A stretch of DNA of 64,000 nt, taken from assembly GCA_017456905.1 (NCBI GenBank), contig JAFTIL010000016.1, positions 1-64,000 of the forward strand. The letters run 5' to 3'. Every line of letters starts with the position of its first letter. The first letter of the stretch is position 1. Under the pieces are notes generated by a model, which saw nothing but the letters and a program-made list of their open reading frames with translations, was not told where the DNA came from and did no database searches. Origin of the DNA: Clostridia bacterium. Lineage in GTDB: Bacteria; Bacillota; Clostridia; Oscillospirales; CAG-272. Shown in pieces: positions 33,281 to 41,012 of the stretch. A program made the position numbers and the translations under genes.

Positions 33281-34507
33281 ATGGATGCGAAATTGATCCA
33301 ACAAATCTTTGCCGACACCGCCTACATCCGCGTCGGAGGCTCCCCTGAGGAGCTGAAGGCCGCCGAGTACATCCGTGACGTGTGCGCTACCTTCGGCGCA
33401 ACCGCCACCATCGAGGAGTTCGACGTCCAGATGGCCACCATGCACTCCGACACCCTCACCGTGGACGGCGTGGAGATCCCCTGTAAGGGCTACCTCAACG
33501 CGGGCTCCCATGAGGTGGAGGCCCCCCTCTACTATCTGACAGGGAAGGACAAGTACGCTCTGGAGGGTTGCCGCGGCAAGATCGTCATGTTTGACGGCTA
33601 CCTGGGCTACTGGCGTTACCGCGACCTTTTGGAGAATGGTGCCGTGGGCATCATCACCTACGACGGAAGCGTCAACTACGCTGACCGTAACATCGACCGC
33701 CGCGAACTGCGCGCTATGGCCTCTGAGGGCGTAGAGAAGATCCCTTGTGTCAACATCAATGCCAAGGACGCCGTGGCTTTGATCAAGGGGAACGCCAAGA
33801 CCGCCAAGATCACCCTGAAGCAGGACGAGTACGTGGGCAAGTCCCAGAGCGTCATCCTCGACCTCCCCGGTGAGTCCGACGAGGTGATGATCTTCACCGC
33901 CCACTACGATTCCACCTCCCTTTCCGAGGGAGCCTACGACAATATGTCGGGCTCGGTGGGACTGCTCGCACTGGCGGAGTATTTCACTACCCACGTTCAC
34001 TAGCGCACCCTGCGTTTCGTCTGGTGCGGCAGTGAGGAGCGGGGACTTCTCGGCTCCAAGGCGTACTGTGCTGACCACGAGGACGCCCTCCCCCAGATCA
34101 AGCTCTGCATCAATCTGGACATGATCGGCTGTACCATGGGCCACCTCATTGCCTGCTGCACCTCCGAGGAAGCCGCCGTCTCCTATATCAGCTACCTCGG
34201 CCGCGAGCTGGGGACGCTGATCGACCCCTACCAGGACGTCTATTCCAGCGACTCCACCCCCTTTGCCGATAAGGGCATCCCCGCCATCTCCTTCGCCCGC
34301 GTTTCCCCCCGTGAGGCGGCCACCATCCACAACAGCTACGATACCGCCGAGATCATCAAGGTGGAGAACATGGAGACGGATATTGCTCTGATCACTGTCT
34401 TCTCCGAACGCATGGCCAACGCCGTGTTCTGCCCCATCCGCAGAGAGATCCCCGACAATATCAAGGAGAAGATCGACGAGTATCTTTGTCGGAAGAGAAA
34501 GAAGTAA
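33281..34507 (+). pseudogene. M28 family metallopeptidase interrupted by an in-frame TAG
   Basis: Two parts of one M28 aminopeptidase are separated by a single TAG at 34001-34003 (codon 241 of 408). The first part has a PA-like insert and FTAHYDSTSLSEGAYDNMSG, with the His and Asp ligands. After the TAG the same frame continues with RTLRFVWCGSEERGLLGS (Glu-Glu), NLDMIG (Asp) and TIHNSYDT (His), so every expected metal and catalytic residue is kept and no other lesion is seen. Homologs usually have Lys or Arg there, one base from TAG. It is a recent nonsense mutation, a sequence error, or a readthrough codon. GGGAGG precedes the ATG. Confidence 0.8.
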
Positions 34508-34518
34508 ATTGGAATTTA

Positions 34519-34641
34519 GCGGTCTCTTATAGAACAGTCGTCCTGAGCGGAGTCGAAGGATCTCCTACTCGTTTTGTCAATGCTACCAATATGTTTTGAG
34601 TCCTTCGACTTCGGGCTTTGCTCTCCGTTCAGGATGACCGC
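34519..34641. repeat. Extragenic inverted repeat with TCCTGAGCGGAGTCGAAGGA core
   Basis: Left part GCGGT ... GTCCTGAGCGGAGTCGAAGGA; right part TCCTTCGACTTCGGG ... CTCCGTTCAGGATGACCGC, with an imperfect 123-bp inverted organisation. This core is a common bacterial extragenic repeat type. It fills most of the 205-bp gap before the Alum_res gene. Confidence 0.75.
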
Positions 34642-34712
34642 CCAAAAAACACGCCGATAACCCCAAATTTGAAAACAACCCCTACTACATAAAAAAGGAA
34701 ACCACAACCATC

Positions 34713-35966
34713 ATGCAATTTTCAGATAAAATTCTCACCCTTGCCGCCGAGGCCGAGATCGCCCTCGCCCCTCACTTTGCCCACATTGACCGTGTGTCCT
34801 TCGAGAACACCCAAAAGGTCATGGACGCCTTCCGCGAGCACCGCGTAGCCATGACCATGTTCGACGGCACCAGCGGCTACGGTTATGATGACCGAGGCCG
34901 TGACGTGCTGGACGAGATCTGGGCGGAGGTCATGGGGGCGGAGGCCGCCATCGTGCGCCATCAGATCGTCAGCGGTACCCACGCCCTGTGCATCGGTCTT
35001 TTCGGCATCCTCCGTCCCGGTGACGTGATGCTGTCCGTGGCAGGCAAGCCCTACGACACCTTGGAGGAGGTCATCGGTATCTCGGGAGAGGCGGGCAACG
35101 GCTCTCTCAAAGATTTCGGCATCGACTACGGCGTGGTGGATCTGAAGCCCGACGGTCAATTCGATTTCGATACCGTGAAGGACAAGATGAACACCTACGG
35201 CAGCCGCCTCAAGATGGTCTTTATCCAACGCTCCAAGGGCTATCTCAACCGCAAGACCCTGTCTGTTGCCGAAATTGGAGAGATGGTCAAGTTCGTCAAG
35301 GCCAATTCCCCCGAAACCTACGTGGTGGTGGACAACTGCTACGGCGAGTTCGTGGAGACCATCGAGCCTACTGCCGTGGGGGCTGATCTCATCATCGGTT
35401 CCCTTATCAAAAACCCCGGCGGCGGCATGGCCGAGACGGGCGGCTACCTGGCAGGCACCAAGCGCGCCGTGGAGCTTTGCTCCTACCGCCTCACCTCCGT
35501 GGGCGTGGGCGGCGAGGTGGGGGCCACCTTCAACCACAACAAGAGCTTCTACAAGGGTCTGTTCTACGCCCCCCACACCACCGCCCAAGCCCTCAAGACC
35601 GCCCATCTGGCCGCCTATATGTTCGAAGCACTGGGCTATAACGTAGAGCCTCGCTGGAACGAGGAACGCCACGATATCATCCAGTCGGTCATCACGGGCA
35701 AGGGAGAATTGCTCTGCGCTTTTTGTCGCGGTATTCAGTCCGCTTCTCCTGTGGACTCCCACGTGACCCCCGAGCCTTGGGCTATGCCGGGCTACGGTGA
35801 TCCCGTTATCATGGCGGCAGGTGCCTTCACCCAAGGATCCTCCATCGAGCTGTCCGCCGACGGCCCCATGCGTCCCCCGTATACCGTCTTCTTCCAAGGC
35901 GGTCTTACCTACGAGAGCGGTAAGCTGGGTATCCTCGCCGCTGCCGAGGCGATGCTGAACGTGTAA
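34713..35966 (+). CDS. Alum_res / methionine gamma-lyase-like PLP enzyme
   Basis: A 417-residue PLP-dependent protein of the family once called 'aluminum resistance', related to cystathionine/methionine gamma-lyases. Typical blocks are MFDGTSGYGYDDRGRDVLD (about 48), HQIVSGTHALCIGLFGILRPGD (about 88), VVDNCYGEFVE (about 205) and GSLIKNPGGG (about 229-238), where Lys would bind PLP. The physiological substrate is not established; C-S lyase activity is inferred from homology. An A-rich AAAGGAAA lies about 12 bp before the ATG, a loose spacing. Confidence 0.85.
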   Translation: MQFSDKILTLAAEAEIALAPHFAHIDRVSFENTQKVMDAFREHRVAMTMFDGTSGYGYDDRGRDVLDEIWAEVMGAEAAIVRHQIVSGTHALCIGLFGILRPGDVMLSVAGKPYDTLEEVIGISGEAGNGSLKDFGIDYGVVDLKPDGQFDFDTVKDKMNTYGSRLKMVFIQRSKGYLNRKTLSVAEIGEMVKFVKANSPETYVVVDNCYGEFVETIEPTAVGADLIIGSLIKNPGGGMAETGGYLAGTKRAVELCSYRLTSVGVGGEVGATFNHNKSFYKGLFYAPHTTAQALKTAHLAAYMFEALGYNVEPRWNEERHDIIQSVITGKGELLCAFCRGIQSASPVDSHVTPEPWAMPGYGDPVIMAAGAFTQGSSIELSADGPMRPPYTVFFQGGLTYESGKLGILAAAEAMLNV

Positions 35967-36050
35967 ATTACCCACTTCACCACTAAAACTTCATCTTCCG
36001 TTGACAATCTTATGCTATCATGATCAAGATAACAAATTCAGGAGCAAAAA

Positions 36051-37103
36051 ATGAACGTTAAAAACAAGTCCGCCCGTGTCCTGTGCGTATGTCTCGCCGC
36101 TATCCTGCTTATCTGCGGTTTTTCTTCCTGCGCCGCTACCTCCGAGGTGCCCGACGGCTATCAGTACGCCACTTGTGGCGGCGAATATTTCCGCCTGTTC
36201 GTGCCCACCCAATGGACGGTAAACACCGAAAGTGGTATCTCGGGTGCCTATTCCGCTCGGAATATCTCGGTTACCATGACGGAGGTTGCCTTTGTCCATG
36301 ATGAGACCAAAGAAGCGGCGCCGCTTGAGCAATATCTGGAGGGCCATCTGGCAGAGCTTGCCAAGATGAAGGATTTCAAAAAAGAGAAGACCTTTGATAC
36401 CACTATGTCGGGCTATCGTGCTAAGGATATAACTTATATCGCCACGGTCGCGGGACAGAATCTCCGTTTTCGCCAGGTATTGACCCGTGTGGAGGGGCGT
36501 TATTATCTCTTTACCTATACCGCGCCCGCCGACAGCTTTGAAGCCTACCTCACGATCGTTGACGGTATTCTGGAGGAGATCACCTTTGAATCCTTCCCCT
36601 TCGAGGCGGAGGATAAGCGCAAAATCCCCGATGACGTACAGCCCCCTGAGGGCATGAAGCTGGTCTCCGACAACGAGGTAGCGTATCGCTTCTACGTGCC
36701 TGAGTCTTGGCATCGTGAGCCTAACGTAGGTCAGAACTTCGTGTACGTTTCCGAGGATGACCGCTGTAACGTCAGCGTTCTGGGGTATGACTCGGGCAAT
36801 GATGCAACCTACACGGCGGAAACTTACTGGAATGAATGCAGAGATCATTATACGGCCACCCTGGAAAATTTCATGCTTATCAGCGAGACCGAAACCACCA
36901 TGGACGGCGGTGCCAAGGCCTCCAAGACCTATGAGTATACCTATACTTTGGGCGGTGTGCAGTACCACGTTCGCCAGACGATCTGCTTTGTCGGCATGAT
37001 CTACAACATGACCTATACCGCCACCCCAGAGCACTTTAACACGCATCTTGAGGACGTGGTGGCCATGGAGCAGGCCTTTCATTACCGCTCCTTGGGAGAG
37101 TGA
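36051..37103 (+). CDS. Lipoprotein with two PsbP/DcrB-like repeats
   Basis: A 350-residue precursor with a lipobox (GFSSC, Cys27). The mature protein contains two similar domains of about 145 residues (about 35-180 and 208-348). Each has a start of the form YRFYVPESWH / FRLFVPTQWT, a TYTA core and a final helix, as in PsbP/DcrB-like lipoproteins. The internal duplication is clear by eye. Function is unknown. The stop is just before the cysteine desulfurase ATG, so the two are probably co-transcribed. Confidence 0.75.
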   Translation: MNVKNKSARVLCVCLAAILLICGFSSCAATSEVPDGYQYATCGGEYFRLFVPTQWTVNTESGISGAYSARNISVTMTEVAFVHDETKEAAPLEQYLEGHLAELAKMKDFKKEKTFDTTMSGYRAKDITYIATVAGQNLRFRQVLTRVEGRYYLFTYTAPADSFEAYLTIVDGILEEITFESFPFEAEDKRKIPDDVQPPEGMKLVSDNEVAYRFYVPESWHREPNVGQNFVYVSEDDRCNVSVLGYDSGNDATYTAETYWNECRDHYTATLENFMLISETETTMDGGAKASKTYEYTYTLGGVQYHVRQTICFVGMIYNMTYTATPEHFNTHLEDVVAMEQAFHYRSLGE

Positions 37104-37108
37104 ACCCT

Positions 37109-38281
37109 ATGAATCAAGCATGGATCTATTTTGATAATAGCGCCACCACAGCGCTCTGCCCCGAGGCCAAGGCCTCCATGACGGAGGCCATGGAGATCTA
37201 CGGTAACCCCTCATCCCTTCACGGCGCGGGACAGGCTGCCCACACCCTGCTGGAAAAGGCACGCGGACAGGTAGCCGCCGCTCTCGGTGTACGTTTGACC
37301 CGTCCCTCTGAATTGATCTTTACGGCGTCGGGTACCGAGGCTAATAACCAGGCGATTTTCGGAAGTGTCTACGCCAAGCCTCGCCGCATCGGTAACCGTA
37401 TCATCACCACCGATTGCGAACATCCCTCGGTGGCCGCCGCCATGGAGCGGCTGGAGAAGGAGGGCTTTGAGATCATCCGCATTCCTACGAGAAACGGCGT
37501 GCTGGACACCGAGGCCGCCATCAAGGCCTTGGAAACTCCCACCGTTCTTGTGTCCATGATGCTGGTCAATAACGAAACGGGGGCGCGGTTTGAAGTGGAG
37601 AAGGTGTTTGCTGCCGCTAAGCGCAAGCATCCCGAAACAGTCACCCATTGTGATTGTGTGCAGGGCTTTTTGAAGGTCCCCTTTACCCCCACTTCCTTGA
37701 AGGCCGATCTTGTGACGGTCAGCGGACATAAGATCCACGGCCCCAAAGGTGTGGGCGCGTTGTACGTGTCCCCCGCCGTCCATAAAGCCAAGCAACTGGC
37801 GCCCCATTTGTACGGCGGCGGCCAGGAAAGCGGTTTCCGCGCAGGCACAGAAAACCTTGTGGGTATCGTGGGCTTCGGCGCCGCCTGTGCCCTGGGTATG
37901 GCCCATAAGCAGGAGAATATGGACAAGATACTGGCACTTCGCACCCATTTGGAAAAGGTTTTGTCCGAAGAGGATGTGACTCTCAATCTTCCTGCAGGTC
38001 AAAGAGCGCCTCACGTGCTCAGTATCACGCTCCCGAACATTAAGTCACAGACGTTTTTGAATTTTCTGTCGGCAAAAGGGATCTGTGTGTCCAGTGGCTC
38101 AGCCTGCTCGGCGAGGGCGACTCACCCCAGCGCCTCTTTGTTGGCCTTTGGTCTGACACCTGCGGCGGCGGATTGTACGATCCGCGTGAGCCTGTGCGAG
38201 AGCAATACGGAGGCCGAGATCAATACCCTCTGCGATGCGATTTTGGAGGGCGTTGACCATCTTGTAAGAATCAAGCGATAA
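37109..38281 (+). CDS. Cysteine desulfurase (NifS/IscS family)
   Basis: A 390-residue PLP enzyme that takes sulfur from cysteine for Fe-S clusters or tRNA thiolation. Family marks are YFDNSATTALCPEA, FTASGTEANNQAIFG, the PLP-Lys segment VSGHKIHGPKGVGALY (about 203-218) and the active-site Cys loop CVSSGSACSA (about 324-333). The frame is open from a GTG at 37100, but ATG 37109 is 8 bp from GGGAGAG and matches family starts. No iscU or nifU follows. Confidence 0.92.
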   Translation: MNQAWIYFDNSATTALCPEAKASMTEAMEIYGNPSSLHGAGQAAHTLLEKARGQVAAALGVRLTRPSELIFTASGTEANNQAIFGSVYAKPRRIGNRIITTDCEHPSVAAAMERLEKEGFEIIRIPTRNGVLDTEAAIKALETPTVLVSMMLVNNETGARFEVEKVFAAAKRKHPETVTHCDCVQGFLKVPFTPTSLKADLVTVSGHKIHGPKGVGALYVSPAVHKAKQLAPHLYGGGQESGFRAGTENLVGIVGFGAACALGMAHKQENMDKILALRTHLEKVLSEEDVTLNLPAGQRAPHVLSITLPNIKSQTFLNFLSAKGICVSSGSACSARATHPSASLLAFGLTPAAADCTIRVSLCESNTEAEINTLCDAILEGVDHLVRIKR

Positions 38282-38290
38282 GTAAAAAAT

Positions 38291-38317
38291 CGGGCTATCC
38301 CTTGAAGGGATAGCCCG
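38291..38317 (-). terminator. Terminator of the GH99-like surface protein gene
   Basis: CGGGCTATCCC / GGGATAGCCCG stem with a 5-nt loop. On the minus strand it is followed by ATTTTTT; on the plus strand the T-run is delayed, so it acts mainly for the minus-strand gene. Confidence 0.8.
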
Positions 38318-38337
38318 AAGCTGTTTTGGAAGGGCGA

Positions 38338-40986
38338 TCAATCGTCCTTCTTTTTTCTTTTGTTGGTTTTAGCAAGGCCGCAAGCCGCCATAACGACCGT
38401 GACCATACCGAAAGCGGCAGGGGTAACCGAAGCGCCGCAACCACGTGCTTCGGGTTGGGTTTCGGATTCGCTTGCCGCGGGAGCATCGGTGGGCTTTTCA
38501 ACAGGAGCATCGGTGGGTGCCTCTGCCTGAGTTCCTGCCTCGGTTTCGCTTTCAACCTCTTTGCCTGCGTTCTCGGTAGTGGAGATATAGCTGTACTTAA
38601 AGCGAGCACCGGGAGCTACGTCACCCGAGATATAGAAATCCATGATGTCGCCCGAGAACTTAGTATAGTCTCCCTCGTCGTGAACGTTATCCGTCCAGGA
38701 GAAGTTGATGGTGTAATTGTCACCGGAAAGGCTAAGATCGGATTTAGCTACTTTTACGGTCATGTATCTGCCGTCTACGGTATAGGCACAGTCAGCCACC
38801 TTGGTTGTCTCATAGCCATTGCCCGTGAACTTTTCAAGAACCACGGTGTCGGCGGACGCGGCGGACTTATTGATTACGTACTCAAAGGTCTCCCAGCCTT
38901 GGTTCTGCTGGTCGGAGTCGATATAAAGCGTCATCCACAGCGCATCGGTATAGGACGTGATATTCTCTTTACACTCTACGTGGAAATAAACGTAGTCATC
39001 GTCTCTTGCCACCTGTGCGCCGATGATGTCGTTTCTGCCCGAGGTCTCGGTATAGTGGAGGGAGCCGTAGCCCGAAGCGTCGCGATCTTTCGTGTTGCCG
39101 ATGTATGCGGCGTAGTAGGGCTCCACGGTCGACCACTGATCCTCACCTGCGGAGAGGTCGATGGTAGCGTTCGTACTGGGGGTGGGAATGGGACTCGCAC
39201 CCTTGTACTGACGGACATAGTTGACGAGCAGGTAGTAGTAGTGATCCTTCAAAGCACCCTTGGTGGGCTCCAGGTCACGGGAATACTCGTCGGTGAACTG
39301 ATCGGGAAAGGCGTTCTCAGAACCGCCCCATTCTTCGTGACGGCCTGCCGTCCACTCGTTCCAACCGGTGATGAAGATGACCTCGGGATCTACCTCAAGA
39401 GCATAATCAAACTGCTCGGAGAAATTGTAGCCCCACAGGGAAGCAGACGATCCCTCGGTGACAAAACGGTTTTCAAACTTGGAGCTGTAGGAACGGCCGA
39501 TGACGAATTCACCCTCGTTCATGGCGGCGATGTTGTGAGTCTTATAGTTGTGGTTGACGGCCACGCCCACGGTCATCTGCTCCACGTCGCCGCGCTTGAT
39601 GGCGGCAGCTCCCCGCTCGGCATACAGCGCTTGAGGGTAGGTGGAGAGCCAGCCCCATTGCTTGGCACCGGTTTCCTCTACCAGGTATCCGGGTTGACCG
39701 GCACGCCAGGTGAAGAAACGATTGATCTCCTTGCCCAGATTGGTGGCGGTACTGATGTTGTTGTTATATCCCATCAGCATGGGCTTACCATCCCAGTAAA
39801 ACCACAGGTTCTGGTACTTATCTCGGCGGTAAATATCCCGATAGAGGGCCTCGATCTGCTCCTTGGAGCCGTCGTTGGGGCCGAAGGGAAGCAGGAAGGA
39901 TACCTTGGGCACGTCCACCGCACCGTTTGTTTGTGCGTCGCTCCAAGTTTCGTAGAGCGGAATGTAGCTGGTGCGCCAGGTGTAGTTGCCGTTGGTGTTG
40001 TCGGTGAAAATGGTGTCCACGCCCGCGTTGGCCAGAAGTTCGGCCTGCTTACGGAGCACCCATGCGTCATTGGTCTTATAGTAGCCGTAAACGGGCTCGT
40101 TCCAGAAATAAGCCGTTCCCGAGGTGGGCCATGCAGGATGGTCATAATCGTTTTTGGCGTCGGGATGCTCTTTCATGAATTCGGTGATATTGAGAGGTTC
40201 GTTCCCGCCCAGATCGCCGTGCCAGGTCCAGTAGAACATGGCGATGGTCTTGTCGTCCTTGATACCGCCCACGTCCTCGTAGGTGAGAGAGGTCCGGCCC
40301 AGTCCGTCGGTAAAAACCCAGGTGTCGGGCATGACCTTGTGGGTGTTCAGGAGGCTGTCCTCGGGGATGACGTATTCGTCGGGAGCGGTATGATTGCCGT
40401 CAATGGCTTCGGTTACGCTGGACATTTCAAGGAAGGGGACCTTAGGTGTCTTGGTAAAGGTCACGTTGACCTCCCAGTCCACCTGAGTCTCAATGGCACC
40501 GTCGTAAGCATAGCCGTTGACGGTGGCAGGTGACATTTGCCATACGCCTACCTGGCCCTTGACGTCTTTGATCACGAGGACGTATTCGCCTGCAGGCTGT
40601 TCATCAAAAGAAAGTGCGTTATGGGCGTTGTCGCGGAGGGGCTCAAATTTCTTGGAAGAAACGGGCTCGCCTGCAATAGAGGTCTCGTAGTCAGTGTTCC
40701 ACTTATAGAGAGCCAGGGTGGCGGAAGAATCGGTAGTGGACCACGTGGGCATACAGACGGTCACCTTGTTGAAGGGGGCACCGTAAGACAGGCGCAGACC
40801 CAGGGTGGAGCCTTCGCCCACCTGCTTTGCAGAGTGAGAGCTCAGTGCTGCGCTGTCGAAGGCTTTTACGACGGTTGCTTTGTCGGAGGCGATGTTATCT
40901 TCTCCTGCCACGGTGAAGGGAATGGCGGTGAAAAGAAGTATCAGAGTGAGAAGAAGGGAGAGGAGGCGGGTGAAGAAATGTTTCAT
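38338..40986 (-). CDS. Secreted GH99/WbsX-like protein with Cys-type C-terminal anchor
   Basis: An 882-residue precursor with a signal peptide (about 1-27) and an N-terminal beta domain (about 30-180). The TIM barrel matches the lipoprotein at 10036-12459: MFYWTWHGD, DAWVLRKQAELLANAGVDT, WFYWDGKPMLMG and FITGWNEWTAGRH (about 543-555). A DOMON/CBM9-like domain follows (RNDIIGAQVARDDDYVYFHVE, about 655-800). After a Glu/Thr/Pro linker the tail reads ARGCG (Cys850), a hydrophobic stretch and NKRKKKDD, the third case of this tail type here. A surface glycosidase or glycan-binding role is likely; the substrate is unknown. It is the last gene of an operon with mtaB and the nucleoside-hydrolase fusion. 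Confidence 0.78.
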   Translation of the reverse strand: MKHFFTRLLSLLLTLILLFTAIPFTVAGEDNIASDKATVVKAFDSAALSSHSAKQVGEGSTLGLRLSYGAPFNKVTVCMPTWSTTDSSATLALYKWNTDYETSIAGEPVSSKKFEPLRDNAHNALSFDEQPAGEYVLVIKDVKGQVGVWQMSPATVNGYAYDGAIETQVDWEVNVTFTKTPKVPFLEMSSVTEAIDGNHTAPDEYVIPEDSLLNTHKVMPDTWVFTDGLGRTSLTYEDVGGIKDDKTIAMFYWTWHGDLGGNEPLNITEFMKEHPDAKNDYDHPAWPTSGTAYFWNEPVYGYYKTNDAWVLRKQAELLANAGVDTIFTDNTNGNYTWRTSYIPLYETWSDAQTNGAVDVPKVSFLLPFGPNDGSKEQIEALYRDIYRRDKYQNLWFYWDGKPMLMGYNNNISTATNLGKEINRFFTWRAGQPGYLVEETGAKQWGWLSTYPQALYAERGAAAIKRGDVEQMTVGVAVNHNYKTHNIAAMNEGEFVIGRSYSSKFENRFVTEGSSASLWGYNFSEQFDYALEVDPEVIFITGWNEWTAGRHEEWGGSENAFPDQFTDEYSRDLEPTKGALKDHYYYLLVNYVRQYKGASPIPTPSTNATIDLSAGEDQWSTVEPYYAAYIGNTKDRDASGYGSLHYTETSGRNDIIGAQVARDDDYVYFHVECKENITSYTDALWMTLYIDSDQQNQGWETFEYVINKSAASADTVVLEKFTGNGYETTKVADCAYTVDGRYMTVKVAKSDLSLSGDNYTINFSWTDNVHDEGDYTKFSGDIMDFYISGDVAPGARFKYSYISTTENAGKEVESETEAGTQAEAPTDAPVEKPTDAPAASESETQPEARGCGASVTPAAFGMVTVVMAACGLAKTNKRKKKDD

Positions 40987-41012
40987 GGCGTTCTCCTGAT
41001 CATAAATTAAAG

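Noticed and set aside
36002..36030. Promoter TTGACA at 36002 before the two-domain lipoprotein gene
   Set aside because: The -35 box is perfect but no acceptable -10 box lies 16-18 bp downstream; the nearest TATCAT is only 9 bp away.
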